From the NCBI RefSeq assembly GCF_001832885.1, contig NZ_MKIQ01000031.1, forward strand, positions 100,178 to 164,177: a DNA stretch of 64,000 nt, in the 5' to 3' direction. The notes under the pieces are model-generated. The model did not search any database, was not told where the DNA came from, and saw only the letters and a program-made list of their open reading frames with translations. The position numbers and the translations under genes are program-made. Shown here one piece after another: positions 27,978 to 36,449 of the stretch (its first letter is position 1; the number at the start of each line of letters is the position of its first letter). This DNA is from Floricoccus penangensis. Its GTDB lineage: Bacteria > Bacillota > Bacilli > Lactobacillales > Streptococcaceae.

Positions 27978-28791
27978 TGTCTATTCCTTCATTCACTTTT
28001 GAAAACAAAGTTCCTATTTCTTCACCAGCCACAATATCCAGAATTATTCTTGGATCACTTCCGTTAGCTAAAATCATTGATTGATTATTTTCTAAAATGA
28101 GCTTTGCAGCCTTTAATTTACTAGCCATACCACCCGTACCAAATCTAGAACCAGCAGCTCCTGCTCTTTCCATCAAGTCATCGTTAATTTCTTGAACCTG
28201 ACGATAGAGTTTGGCATCTGGATTCTCAAGTGGATTTGCTGAATAAAAACCATCAATATCTGAAAGCATTATTAATAAATCAGCATCAGCAAGTCCTGCA
28301 ACAATCGCAGATAGCTTATCATTATCACCAAATTTTGTCTGATGATCCATCTCTTCAACTGATACAGTATCATTTTCGTTTATAATTGGAATAATATCCA
28401 TTTTTATAAGCTGTTCAATAGTATTAGTTACATTTTCACGGCTAACCGGATAGTCTATTATATCTCGAGTTAAAAGAACTTGCGCAGTCTCTTGATTGTA
28501 AGATGAAAATCTTTGAGAATAAATATTCATCAAGGTTGCTTGTCCAAGTGCAGCTATTGCCTGTTGCTCAGGAATTGAAGTTGGTCGTTTTTTTAGATTC
28601 AATTTATCAAGCCCAACTCCAATTGCCCCAGAAGTTACCAAAATTACTTCCTTACCTTCCTTTTGTAAGGCAGAAAGAGAAAATGCAAGTTGATCAATAC
28701 TTGCCAAGTTCACACTTCCATTAGCATAAATTAAGGAGCTAGTTCCTATTTTAACTACAATTCTTTGAGATTTTTTTATTGATTGATTCAT
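27970..28791 (-). CDS. proB: Glutamate 5-kinase, short form lacking the PUA domain
   Basis: First, feedback-controlled step of proline synthesis. The 273-residue product holds a complete amino-acid kinase domain ([18 protein letters not shown], the [12 protein letters not shown] segment and [12 protein letters not shown]) and ends there. Many bacterial ProB proteins are about 365 residues with a C-terminal PUA domain; the short form occurs in streptococci and lactococci. It heads the proBA operon with an AGGAAG ribosome site. Loss of PUA is known to change proline inhibition only modestly in E. coli. Confidence 0.95.
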   Translation of the reverse strand: MNQSIKKSQRIVVKIGTSSLIYANGSVNLASIDQLAFSLSALQKEGKEVILVTSGAIGVGLDKLNLKKRPTSIPEQQAIAALGQATLMNIYSQRFSSYNQETAQVLLTRDIIDYPVSRENVTNTIEQLIKMDIIPIINENDTVSVEEMDHQTKFGDNDKLSAIVAGLADADLLIMLSDIDGFYSANPLENPDAKLYRQVQEINDDLMERAGAAGSRFGTGGMASKLKAAKLILENNQSMILANGSDPRIILDIVAGEEIGTLFSKVNEGIDND

Positions 28792-28907
28792 TAATATTTC
28801 TTCCTAAATGTATAATATATTTATTGTACCAAATTAATAGCTTTAAATAAATTCATACAAAAAAGAGTTGCTTTTTAAATGCATTTATTTCAAGATCAAG
28901 TTATTAT

Positions 28908-28936
28908 TTGCCAGAAAATAGATTGAATGATATACT
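28908..28936 (+). promoter_or_regulatory. Promoter of small-ORF unit 1
   Basis: TTGCCA (28908-28913) and TATACT (28931-28936) are 17 bp apart with a TG extension before the -10. The arrangement and flanking bases (ATTGARTGATATACT) are conserved in unit 2. Confidence 0.75.
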
Positions 28937-28999
28937 CGTGTTCATAGAGTCCTATGGACTATATATTTTAAAATCATATATTAAGAAAGGAGATTGTAA

Positions 29000-29161
29000 A
29001 TGGCATTTTATGTAAATAATAATGAATTGAAATATCGAGTGACTCTTGATACTGATTTAAATATTTTCGTTGTCTTTGATAAAAATGATTCAAATAAGGT
29101 AGCAACTGGTACTACAATTGAGCAAGCTGTAGCTAAACTTAACAAAACTACACAATTATAG
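29000..29161 (+). CDS. Small conserved protein of unit 1 (53 aa), function unknown
   Basis: A 53-residue cytosolic protein, start MAFYVNNNELKYRV, with the central motif FDKNDSN and the end TIEQAVAKLNKT. An AAAGGAGAT ribosome site lies 5 nt before the ATG. I do not recognise the family. A second copy at 29390 has about three quarters identical residues, many third-base differences and no gaps before the C terminus, which argues for selection on the protein. No membrane segment, signal peptide or cysteine is present. The alternation of hydrophobic residues (IFVVFDK) suggests a small beta-alpha fold. Confidence 0.75.
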   Translation: MAFYVNNNELKYRVTLDTDLNIFVVFDKNDSNKVATGTTIEQAVAKLNKTTQL

Positions 29162-29178
29162 AAAGTGAGGCTACAATA

Positions 29179-29202
29179 ATGACCGACTGTGATTCCAAGT
29201 AA
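29179..29202 (+). CDS. Seven-codon micro-ORF of unit 1 (MTDCDSK)
   Basis: ATG to TAA encodes MTDCDSK, 17 nt after the 53-residue gene. AAGTGAGG stands 8 nt upstream and could act as ribosome site. The same micro-ORF occurs at the same place in unit 2 as MVDCDSQ; the Asp and Ser codons differ only at the third base between copies (GAC/GAT, TCC/TCG). It may be a real micropeptide, a translation-dependent regulator of the terminator 2 nt beyond, or a conserved RNA element that merely reads as an ORF. Confidence 0.45.
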   Translation: MTDCDSK

Positions 29203-29203
29203 G

Positions 29204-29240
29204 AAAGCATTTACCTAAGAAAATGGTAGATGCTTTTATT
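29204..29240 (+). terminator. Terminator of small-ORF unit 1
   Basis: AAAGCATTTACC pairs with GGTAGATGCTTT, followed by a T-rich tail. The stem starts 2 nt after the micro-ORF stop. Both stem arms are repeated almost unchanged in unit 2. Confidence 0.85.
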
Positions 29241-29290
29241 ATTGTATTTTTAGCCTTTCCTGAAAATTTTCTGATATTATTCCTAATTAT

Positions 29291-29319
29291 TTGCTAAAAA
29301 ATCAATTGAGTGATATACT
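29291..29319 (+). promoter_or_regulatory. Promoter of small-ORF unit 2
   Basis: TTGCTA (29291-29296) and TATACT (29314-29319) with 17 bp spacing and a TG extension, matching the unit 1 promoter. A degenerate CodY-like motif (29265-29279) lies just upstream. Confidence 0.72.
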
Positions 29320-29389
29320 AAAGGGTGGAATTTCGTTATATTAATTGATGCCTTTCAAAGAAATATTATAAAGAAAGGAGAATGCAAAT

Positions 29390-29545
29390 ATGACATTCTA
29401 TAAAAATAATAATGAGTTAGACTATCGTGTAATGCTCAATACTGACTTGAACCTTTTCATCGTTTTTGATAAAAATGATTCAAATCACGTAGCAACTGGT
29501 ACTACTATTGAACAAGCCGTAGCTGAACTCAACAAAACTGCATAA
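29390..29545 (+). CDS. Small conserved protein of unit 2 (51 aa), function unknown
   Basis: A 51-residue paralogue of the protein at 29000, start MTFYKNNNELDYRV, sharing FDKNDSN, VATGTTIEQAVA and LNKT. An AAAGGAGAATG ribosome site precedes the ATG. Changes are mostly conservative (VTLDTDLNIFVV versus VMLNTDLNLFIV). It has a private promoter and terminator, so each copy is a complete monocistronic-looking unit. The next gene downstream (29627) is on the opposite strand. No family or function was recognised. Confidence 0.75.
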   Translation: MTFYKNNNELDYRVMLNTDLNLFIVFDKNDSNHVATGTTIEQAVAELNKTA

Positions 29546-29566
29546 TTAGAAAGTGAGAACCCAATC

Positions 29567-29590
29567 ATGGTCGATTGTGATTCGCAGTAA
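29567..29590 (+). CDS. Seven-codon micro-ORF of unit 2 (MVDCDSQ)
   Basis: Encodes MVDCDSQ, 21 nt after the 51-residue gene. In this copy it is in frame with that gene, separated by one TAA and six sense codons; in unit 1 it is not in frame, so stop read-through is not a shared explanation. The conserved run GAAAGTGAG upstream may be the ribosome site. See the unit 1 micro-ORF for alternatives. Confidence 0.45.
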   Translation: MVDCDSQ

Positions 29591-29591
29591 A

Positions 29592-29627
29592 AAAGCATTT
29601 ACCCTAGAACAAGGTAGATGCTTTTAT
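29592..29627. terminator. Terminator of small-ORF unit 2, usable in both directions
   Basis: AAAGCATTTACC and GGTAGATGCTTT form the stem, with T-rich sequence on the plus side and six T residues on the minus side. It serves unit 2 and the convergent membrane protein gene ending at 29627. Confidence 0.85.
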
Positions 29628-30244
29628 TATTGTCTTTTTTTGCTTTTTCTAAATCCTGATCTATAAACTAAATAGAAGAAAAGGAAATATAAAATAGCGA
29701 ATATTATGAAACAATGCATAAAATATTCTTCTGGTAATACATTAATTATTGGATCCGTATTGGGATCAAACATCCAAGAATCATCTGAGAAAAATATTTT
29801 ATGGAAATTTATAAAAATCATATCAAAACTTGTAAAGAAACCTACAAGAGCAATCATTATTGGTAAAGCTAAGAAAAAACGTAAAACGTTTCTATACATT
29901 AATGCTAAATTACGACGCATAAAGCTAATAAAAAACGGGAATCCAATTAGAGTTGTTCCAAAAGCAATTTGAAAAAGTCGTTTTACGTCAGCAAAATGTT
30001 TTGCACCAGGTTTTGATGTAGGAAAATCTGGCATATTCAACACTTTATCAAACGGATAGATTAAATAATGCATAAGTATGTTGAAATTATCTACAATCGT
30101 TTCTTTAGTTTGATTTGCATATTCAGGAATCTTCAAATAATCAATATCAAAATGAAATAGTGGAACAGAAAGTAAGACAGTCAAGCTTACAGCACTTCCT
30201 ATAATAAATAAAATAGTAAAAATTAATGTAATCCTATTCTTCAT
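29627..30244 (-). CDS. TIGR01906 family integral membrane protein
   Basis: A 205-residue membrane protein with a first helix at about 8-28, a following exported loop (FDIDYLKIPEY) and about three further helices, matching the TIGR01906 (DUF1461-type) family of Lactobacillales; no function is established. The ATG at 30244 overlaps the upstream nicotinamide phosphoribosyltransferase gene by 11 nt. In streptococci the family member commonly follows the TIGR01457 HAD gene; here the phosphoribosyltransferase gene stands between them. It ends at the terminator shared with small-ORF unit 2. Confidence 0.78.
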   Translation of the reverse strand: MKNRITLIFTILFIIGSAVSLTVLLSVPLFHFDIDYLKIPEYANQTKETIVDNFNILMHYLIYPFDKVLNMPDFPTSKPGAKHFADVKRLFQIAFGTTLIGFPFFISFMRRNLALMYRNVLRFFLALPIMIALVGFFTSFDMIFINFHKIFFSDDSWMFDPNTDPIINVLPEEYFMHCFIIFAILYFLFFYLVYRSGFRKSKKRQ

Positions 30245-31631
30245 CAAAACAAGCAGCCTCTGCTCTTCTAATTATGTTTTCAAAATCATCAGGATAATAA
30301 CTACCATCTTCATAGATAGTACGTAAGATATTTTCCCCTTCATCATCAATACTAACAGTTTTTAAACTACCTTCTTCAAGAATAACTTTGAATTTACCTG
30401 CTTTTGAGGTTTTACTTGCATCAGTCTTTGGTTTCTTTTGGATATTAAAACCAGTCCCATCTTCTCTTTCACCATAAGATGCTTTCAGAGCAAAACGTTC
30501 TGTATCACGAGTAAATCCTTCTTGGAGAAGACCCCCACCTGAACCAACTACTATATTATCAGCTGACCACCCGAGGTCTGTTAACTTCTGATAAAGCTCT
30601 TTGATGCTTTCTCGCTTCATGCCATCACCCTGAATTACACCGACATTACTGTTTAGAACCTTATAGCCTTTTTCGTTTTCTTTATAACCAAATATCTTTC
30701 CTAATTCTTCTATAACTTGAAGTGGTGTATCAATAGGATTTCCAGAATCAGGGCGAAAAACGACACGACCAGGGCGAGCGATAATTTTGCTCTTTATTTC
30801 GTCAGATCCCACTACATCTTTAATAAAGGCAAATGTGTCATAAGAATCAATAACGATTGAAATTGCAGTATTTTCATCAGAACGATCTAACTGGGCGTTT
30901 AGATATTCAAACTCTCCTTGTTCAGGTCCATAAGATGTGGCTACTGAATGTTCTGTTGCCCAAACACTTTGTCCACGACCACTATAATCATATATGCGCT
31001 CAATAGCAAGATCTGCAGCCATATTATCTGTCCCTTGGAAGTTGACTAGATGAGCAGCACCACCACGTTCTCCTGCTTGTAAACTTGTTACACCACGTAA
31101 TCCAAAATCATTAACTGCCCAAGGAAGATTTGTAATATTCCCAGTATTTTTAAAGAACGGTACTAAATCTTTTTTTATGAAAAAATCATTTGTTGCAATG
31201 GTCGTTGGATACCATACATGCATCAGCATTGTCTCCAAAGCGTTTAATGTAGTAGCAAACCATGGCTCAGTGGATTCCAATGTAAATAATACAGTTCCAG
31301 TTGGAACTAATGTTCCTTCAGGAATCGTCGTAATCTTTACAGGCCAATAACCTAAATCACGGACTTTTTCCCACACTGGACGGTTGAAGTATTCTTTTGT
31401 CCCAAAAGTCAACTCAGCTATTTTTTCAGCTTCATCAATCATCTCATCAGTTATTGGTTCTAGAAAATGATCGTGGATTACCATTTGTAAACCAAAGAAA
31501 ATTGTTTGGTCGAAAACTCCACCCTTTCGAGCTTCACCGTATGAATAAAGCTTAGTTAAGCCTTCAGGATACTCTTTCCAATGAGTAAGTTTGTATGCAT
31601 CAGTATTTAAAATTGGATTTTGATAAGTCAT
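30234..31631 (-). CDS. nadV: Nicotinamide phosphoribosyltransferase
   Basis: Makes NMN from nicotinamide and PRPP for NAD salvage. The 465-residue sequence follows the NAMPT/NadV group rather than the PncB group: TDAYKLTHWKEYP near residue 11, NDFGLRG at about 174, FRPDSGNP near 290 and GSGGGLLQ near 360, which bind PRPP and nicotinamide. A -10/-35 pair (TTGTAA, 16 bp, TAAAAT) lies about 60 nt upstream of the ATG. It overlaps the membrane protein gene downstream. No NMN adenylyltransferase is adjacent. NadV is patchily distributed and often acquired horizontally. Confidence 0.9.
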   Translation of the reverse strand: MTYQNPILNTDAYKLTHWKEYPEGLTKLYSYGEARKGGVFDQTIFFGLQMVIHDHFLEPITDEMIDEAEKIAELTFGTKEYFNRPVWEKVRDLGYWPVKITTIPEGTLVPTGTVLFTLESTEPWFATTLNALETMLMHVWYPTTIATNDFFIKKDLVPFFKNTGNITNLPWAVNDFGLRGVTSLQAGERGGAAHLVNFQGTDNMAADLAIERIYDYSGRGQSVWATEHSVATSYGPEQGEFEYLNAQLDRSDENTAISIVIDSYDTFAFIKDVVGSDEIKSKIIARPGRVVFRPDSGNPIDTPLQVIEELGKIFGYKENEKGYKVLNSNVGVIQGDGMKRESIKELYQKLTDLGWSADNIVVGSGGGLLQEGFTRDTERFALKASYGEREDGTGFNIQKKPKTDASKTSKAGKFKVILEEGSLKTVSIDDEGENILRTIYEDGSYYPDDFENIIRRAEAACFDEE

Positions 31632-31711
31632 AGTGCCAACTTTCTATTTTCTATTATCTATTTTTTGATACACCCATTTTATCATATGTTATAAAACTTA
31701 CAAAATATAGA

Positions 31712-31743
31712 CTACAAAAAGGAAATCATATGATCTCCTTTTT
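31712..31743 (-). terminator. Terminator after the HAD gene
   Basis: AAAAAGGA and TCCTTTTT make the stem on the minus strand around GATCATATGATT (itself partly palindromic), and the stem ends in a T run. It isolates the thioesterase-HAD operon from nadV. Confidence 0.75.
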
Positions 31744-31816
31744 AAGTATACTATTATCGAAAATACTATGGAATAGATAGATGAGCTAGTCATAATATGT
31801 TGATGAGCTCTTTTTA

Positions 31817-32581
31817 CTAGAATTTCCAATCATCCAAAGAATCAATTACATATGTCGGTGCAACTGGTAGGTTAGGTACATCTTCTTTTTGTGTAAATCC
31901 AGTCAAAACAAGCAGACTATCTATCCCGTTTTCAATTCCAGCATTAATATCAGTTAAGTAGTTATCCCCAACCATTATTAGATCTTTCTTGTCAAAGCCA
32001 AGTTTATCCACTGCCTTGTCCATAATTACAGCTTCTGGTTTACCAATTATTACTGGTTCAACCCTTGTTGCTACTTCAATAAGTTTAATTATTGAACCAG
32101 CTCCAGGTAGTAGCCCACGCTCAGTTGGAATGTTCAAGTCGGGATTTGTTCCAATAAAAGTTGCACCAGATTGAACCGCAAGAGTTGCAACCGTCAATTT
32201 ATCATAAGTTAAATCATTATCAAGGCCCACAACTACATATGATGGATTTTCTTCTGTTTCAATATATCCTGCACCATAAACTGCATCTTTAAGACCCTGC
32301 TCACCAATAACATATGCTGATTTTTCACGTCCTAATTCATTCATATAGTCGACAGTAGCAAGGCTTGCAGTATAGATAGTTTCAACCGGAGTATCAATAT
32401 CAAACATTGAAGTTAATCTATGTTGAACATGCTCAGGTGTCTTAGTAGTATTATTTGTAACAAATAAATATGGAATATTATTTTCTTGCAGGCGTTTAAC
32501 AAAACGAGTACCTGCTTCTATTTTATTTTCTCCTAGATAGATAGTACCATCTAAATCTAGTAAGTAACCTTTATATTTCAT
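31817..32581 (-). CDS. TIGR01457 family HAD-type phosphatase (NagD-like)
   Basis: A cytosolic haloacid dehalogenase fold phosphatase of 254 residues. Motif I DLDGT is at 9-13, motif II threonine in [10 protein letters not shown] (about 41), the lysine in IGKPE and motif [13 protein letters not shown] near 205, with an inserted C2 cap domain. The natural substrate is not known. Its start overlaps the acyl-ACP thioesterase stop by 4 nt; the pairing of this HAD family with the thioesterase is conserved in streptococci and may point to a lipid-linked or housekeeping role. Confidence 0.9.
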   Translation of the reverse strand: MKYKGYLLDLDGTIYLGENKIEAGTRFVKRLQENNIPYLFVTNNTTKTPEHVQHRLTSMFDIDTPVETIYTASLATVDYMNELGREKSAYVIGEQGLKDAVYGAGYIETEENPSYVVVGLDNDLTYDKLTVATLAVQSGATFIGTNPDLNIPTERGLLPGAGSIIKLIEVATRVEPVIIGKPEAVIMDKAVDKLGFDKKDLIMVGDNYLTDINAGIENGIDSLLVLTGFTQKEDVPNLPVAPTYVIDSLDDWKF

Positions 32582-33315
32582 TTATTTCTCTTCCTCCAAA
32601 TAATTTCAGCTTGTGCATTTTTCTCACTACCTGTATAAATTTCGTGATAAGTAGTTAAATTCTCTACTAAAACTTTACTTTCAACCTGACTACCATAATG
32701 AATTTCTTTTATATATTTAAAGTACATTGTCGTTGGTTCATAATCTGTTAAAAATTGATCATCAAGTACATCAACTAGCCAATCAAAATACTTTGTATTA
32801 TTTACATGACCATTGATGTCTAAATCATAGAATCTTACAGAATATTGATGTTCTATTGTATAGTCTTCAAGTCTTTTATATTTATTTCCACGGACAAGTT
32901 TATTTAATTTTTCTGAATGATAAGGAGCGACAATTTCATCAGTAATATTTTCGATTTTTCTCTCTTGTAAATTCATAAGTGACCAAGTTGAAGATATTTT
33001 AACTAATTCTTGTCCATCCTGATCATAATAAACAAAATCACGATAGGTAAAAAATTTATTATAAGATGTAGCTTCAGTAACAATTTTTAGTTTTTCTTCA
33101 TAAACAGGTAAGCGAGTAATTTCGAATTTATATTCAAGTACCACCCATGCACATCCATAAGTATCAATTAAATATTTATCACTTCTACCAACTACACTAC
33201 TTTGTTCACCAGAAACTTCCAATGCAACACTCATCAAATTTGGTAACTTCATATTACTGTTAACATCTGCGTCAAAATAGCTAACAGTATAATCTTTTGA
33301 ATATTTTAATCCCAT
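32578..33315 (-). CDS. Acyl-ACP thioesterase (FatA/TesA-like, hotdog fold)
   Basis: Releases fatty acids from acyl carrier protein. The product of 245 residues has two hotdog halves; the second contains the catalytic Asn/His region [18 protein letters not shown]. The ATG at 33315 is preferred because AGAGAG stands 6 nt before it and the protein then starts with [10 protein letters not shown], as in relatives; ATGs at 33321 and 33348 are in frame. It heads a two-gene operon with the HAD phosphatase. Confidence 0.88.
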   Translation of the reverse strand: MGLKYSKDYTVSYFDADVNSNMKLPNLMSVALEVSGEQSSVVGRSDKYLIDTYGCAWVVLEYKFEITRLPVYEEKLKIVTEATSYNKFFTYRDFVYYDQDGQELVKISSTWSLMNLQERKIENITDEIVAPYHSEKLNKLVRGNKYKRLEDYTIEHQYSVRFYDLDINGHVNNTKYFDWLVDVLDDQFLTDYEPTTMYFKYIKEIHYGSQVESKVLVENLTTYHEIYTGSEKNAQAEIIWRKRNK

Positions 33316-33410
33316 AGTCATCTCTCTTTCTTGTGTTAATTTTATCATAAAAAATTAAAGACTTCCTCTATCAATTATCATTGAATTTTTTCAAATAAAA
33401 TTTTAGTTAA

Positions 33411-33436
33411 CAAAAAAAGAGCCTAAGCTCTTGGAA
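33411..33436 (-). terminator. Terminator after the GH25 lysozyme gene
   Basis: AAGAGC and GCTCTT enclose TTAG on the minus strand, followed by seven T residues, right after the lysozyme stop. Confidence 0.82.
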
Positions 33437-33438
33437 TT

Positions 33439-34266
33439 CTATTTATAAGTAAATATCTTTTCATAGTCTTCTCTACTAGTCGCAATATTAAAATCCAATT
33501 GGTTAGGATAACCATTAAGTTTACCTTGCGAAGTATATTGATGCAGTTCATAATGTTTATCCGTTTCTGGCCTAGAGTCAAGAAATCCTGTATCTCCACC
33601 ATAATGTGCAAACCATATTGCATTAAATTTATCAACATTTATTTGAAAAGCTGATAAAAACCAATCTTGAGTATAAATACCAATATTTTCTACTCCTAGA
33701 CTTTCAAGCTCATCTCTAAATGCCTCAACCCCTGCATTCATATCGTTCATAGTCTCTTCTTCAACATCAACCCACCAATAAGTTGGAGTATAATCTTTTG
33801 CTCTATCATAAAAGTCGCGAGCTTCCTTACGCATCTCTTTTTCGCTTCGACCATTTGCATAAGCATACACTGCAACAGGGACATTCCTACTTTGAAATTC
33901 TTCAATATGTTTCTTGTAAGATTTATCTTCACCTGACGAAGTTGAAGCAGCATTATTTTTAACAGATCCACCACCATGTTGAACCCTTATTATAGCTCCA
34001 ACAATTTGATTACTTATCTGATCATAGTCCATTTCTTGAGGAAGTTGCCAGCCAGATATATCTATTATCGGAGCCTGGATATTTACCTCTTTAAAATTTA
34101 CATTATTAAGTTGTCTATTCTGTATGTTTTGGTTAATCGAATCATTAGCAGAACCTTCAAAAATACTTGTGAAACCAGTTTTTTCATACAAACTAGACAA
34201 AAAAACTAACACAATAACTCCAAAAGACATCATGAAAATAGTTTTTAGTTTTAGTTTATTTCTCAT
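33439..34266 (-). CDS. Membrane-anchored GH25 lysozyme-like muramidase
   Basis: A 275-residue protein with an uncleaved or cleavable N-terminal membrane helix (about 9-26) and an extracellular glycoside hydrolase 25 domain. The active-site start is IIDISGWQ (Asp69), with the WWVDVEEE segment supplying the acidic pair, and a C-terminal LDFNIA strand typical of the fold. It probably cleaves the MurNAc-GlcNAc bond of peptidoglycan in wall remodelling. There is no cell-wall binding repeat and no holin or other phage gene nearby, so a chromosomal housekeeping lysozyme is more likely than a prophage relic. Confidence 0.87.
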   Translation of the reverse strand: MRNKLKLKTIFMMSFGVIVLVFLSSLYEKTGFTSIFEGSANDSINQNIQNRQLNNVNFKEVNIQAPIIDISGWQLPQEMDYDQISNQIVGAIIRVQHGGGSVKNNAASTSSGEDKSYKKHIEEFQSRNVPVAVYAYANGRSEKEMRKEARDFYDRAKDYTPTYWWVDVEEETMNDMNAGVEAFRDELESLGVENIGIYTQDWFLSAFQINVDKFNAIWFAHYGGDTGFLDSRPETDKHYELHQYTSQGKLNGYPNQLDFNIATSREDYEKIFTYK

Positions 34267-34388
34267 ATAATTTATATTTTTTTCTTTTCAAAAATTTCAA
34301 TTCTATCTATACAATTTAATATATAAAAGAAAGATATTTAATTCTATCATAAATAAGTTAGTGTGTCATCATCATCTAGATGCACATA

Positions 34389-35507
34389 CTAATCAAGTAG
34401 AAAACTTTCAAACACTTCATTTCCCAAAAGAAAACCTTTTTTAGTCATATTAATGACTCCATTTTGAATTTCAATAAGTTCTTGGGAGATTAATTTTTTC
34501 ACTTCTTTTCCAAAAAGTTTTTCAAAATCTTCTTCAAATTTTGCTTCGAAATCAGAAATATTTACTCCTGATTTTTTTCGCAAGCCAAGAAACATTTCTT
34601 CTTCCATATGAGCTTTCTTGTCTAAAACTTCTTCTGAAACTACCTTATTTTGATGGGCTAAGTAATGATGGACTGGGCCAAAATTTTTATAACGTGTACT
34701 ATCAATAAATCCACTTGCACCAGCCCCAATACCATAATATTCTTCGTTGTTCCAGTAAACTAAATTATGTTTACTTTCAAAACCAGGCCTTGAAAAATTA
34801 GATACTTCGTAGTGTTCATAGCCTTCGAGTTCTAAATTATCAATTATATATTGATACATTTCAGCATCAGTATCTTCATTTGGTAAATTAAGTTTCCCAC
34901 GTCTCATACGATTCATAAAAATTGTATGATTTTCTAAAATTAAACTATAGAGTGCTACATGTGGAAGATCCAAAGAAAGAACCTTTCTTAAATCCTCTTT
35001 AACTTGATCAAAGGTTTGACCAGGTAAAGCATAGATTAAATCAATAGAAATATTTTCAAAACCATGATTTTTTAAAAGCTCAATATTATGATAAACATCT
35101 TCACTAGTATGGCTACGACCAATCTTCTTCAAAAGCTTGTCATCAAAAGTTTGGACACCCAGAGAAACTCTATTTACAGGACTATTTTCAAGGACTGAGA
35201 TTTTTTCCTCATCCAAGTCACCAGGATTTGCTTCAATAGTAAATTCTTCTAACTTCGATAAATCTAAATTTCTTGTAAGTCCTGCAAGTAATTTTTCAAG
35301 CTGCTGACTATTTAAGGCAGTTGGAGTTCCACCACCAATATATAAAGTACGTAATTCTCCAATGTTGTAAGAATCAAACTCAGTTATTAAAGAGTCAATA
35401 TACTCGTCAACTGGCTGATTTTTTATGAATACTTTTGAAAAGTCACAATAATAGCAAATTTGAGTACAAAAAGGAATATGAACATAGGCGCTTTTTACTT
35501 GACCCAT
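34389..35507 (-). CDS. hemW: HemW-like radical SAM heme chaperone
   Basis: A 372-residue radical SAM protein with the CX3CXXC cluster motif at Cys14, Cys18 and Cys21, then GGGTPT and a C-terminal HemW domain ending with KGFLLGNEVF. It lacks the extra N-terminal features of true HemN and belongs to the HemW group, often mis-named coproporphyrinogen oxidase; HemW of Lactococcus lactis binds heme and delivers it to respiratory proteins. The ATG overlaps the ribF stop by 13 nt. Its presence suggests use of imported heme. Confidence 0.9.
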   Translation of the reverse strand: MGQVKSAYVHIPFCTQICYYCDFSKVFIKNQPVDEYIDSLITEFDSYNIGELRTLYIGGGTPTALNSQQLEKLLAGLTRNLDLSKLEEFTIEANPGDLDEEKISVLENSPVNRVSLGVQTFDDKLLKKIGRSHTSEDVYHNIELLKNHGFENISIDLIYALPGQTFDQVKEDLRKVLSLDLPHVALYSLILENHTIFMNRMRRGKLNLPNEDTDAEMYQYIIDNLELEGYEHYEVSNFSRPGFESKHNLVYWNNEEYYGIGAGASGFIDSTRYKNFGPVHHYLAHQNKVVSEEVLDKKAHMEEEMFLGLRKKSGVNISDFEAKFEEDFEKLFGKEVKKLISQELIEIQNGVINMTKKGFLLGNEVFESFLLD

Positions 35508-36439
35508 GTTCTTGCCTTTTCTTCATCATCTTTTAATTGATCAACTAACATTTCAATGCTATCAAATTTAACCATATCTCTTATTCGATCAAGCCAGATA
35601 AGTTCTAATTTTTCACCATATATGTCGCCTGAAAAATCTAAAATATTAACTTCTAAACGTAATTCTGTGCCGTCAAAAGTTACATTTTTACCAACACTTG
35701 CCATTCCACGATATGTTTTTTCGTCATAGTTTACATCAACTACGTAGACACCGTCATCTGGTAAATGAACATTATCGGTTAAGACAAGATTAGCAGTTGG
35801 AAATCCTAATGTCCTACCACGCGCATCTCCGTGAACTACAATTCCTTCAATCATAAAATTATAGCCTAATAATTTATTGGCCAATTTTATATTTCCCTTA
35901 TCAATAGCATCACGAATTCTTGAAGAAGAAATTTTATCAGTTAATTCTTCATTTTCCCCATCTTCTAAAGGTTCTCTAACTGCTGGCACTGTTACCACTT
36001 TTCCAGAGAAATTTTTTCTTAAATACTCTGCTCCCATACGTTCATTACCAAATGTATAGTCAAACCCTGTAACTACAACCTTTGCTCCAAGATCTTCAAT
36101 GTAATTACGAATAAAATCATCAGCTTTAGTATGAGCAAATTTTGAAGTAAAGTCTGTTAAATATAAACAATCAACACCATACTCTTCAAATTTCTTTAAT
36201 CTATCCTCAGTTGTTGATAAATGTTTTAATAAATCAGGCTTAAATTTAGTGAATGCTAATTTAGGACTTTCTGGAAATGTAAGAACTGAAATCTTCAAAT
36301 TTAATATTTGAGATAATTTTTTTGCCTCATCAAAAAGAGCCTTATGCCCTCTATGAAGACCATCAAAATATCCCAAAACTAAAATTGTATCTTCTGTTTT
36401 TTTTACATCATATATTGTATCTATTTTTATAACTTCCAC
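35495..36439 (-). CDS. ribF: Bifunctional riboflavin kinase/FMN adenylyltransferase
   Basis: Converts riboflavin to FMN and FAD. The 314-residue protein has the N-terminal nucleotidyl transferase domain (GYFDGLHRGH at 23-32, SSSRIR near 180) and the C-terminal flavokinase beta-barrel (GRTLGFPTAN near residue 202). The start is GTG at 36439, with TTAGGAG 9 nt upstream. No FMN riboswitch precedes it. It follows truB by 10 nt, the usual truB-ribF arrangement. Confidence 0.96.
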   Translation of the reverse strand: MEVIKIDTIYDVKKTEDTILVLGYFDGLHRGHKALFDEAKKLSQILNLKISVLTFPESPKLAFTKFKPDLLKHLSTTEDRLKKFEEYGVDCLYLTDFTSKFAHTKADDFIRNYIEDLGAKVVVTGFDYTFGNERMGAEYLRKNFSGKVVTVPAVREPLEDGENEELTDKISSSRIRDAIDKGNIKLANKLLGYNFMIEGIVVHGDARGRTLGFPTANLVLTDNVHLPDDGVYVVDVNYDEKTYRGMASVGKNVTFDGTELRLEVNILDFSGDIYGEKLELIWLDRIRDMVKFDSIEMLVDQLKDDEEKARTWVK

Positions 36440-36449
36440 TATATTGCTC

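Noticed and set aside
33439..34266. Prophage lysin suggested by the GH25 domain, with nadV nearby
   Set aside because: There is no holin, structural, integrase or terminase gene in the region; the protein has a membrane helix and lies among housekeeping genes.
36420..36449. Possible FMN riboswitch before ribF
   Set aside because: The gap to truB is only 10 nt and holds nothing but a ribosome site.
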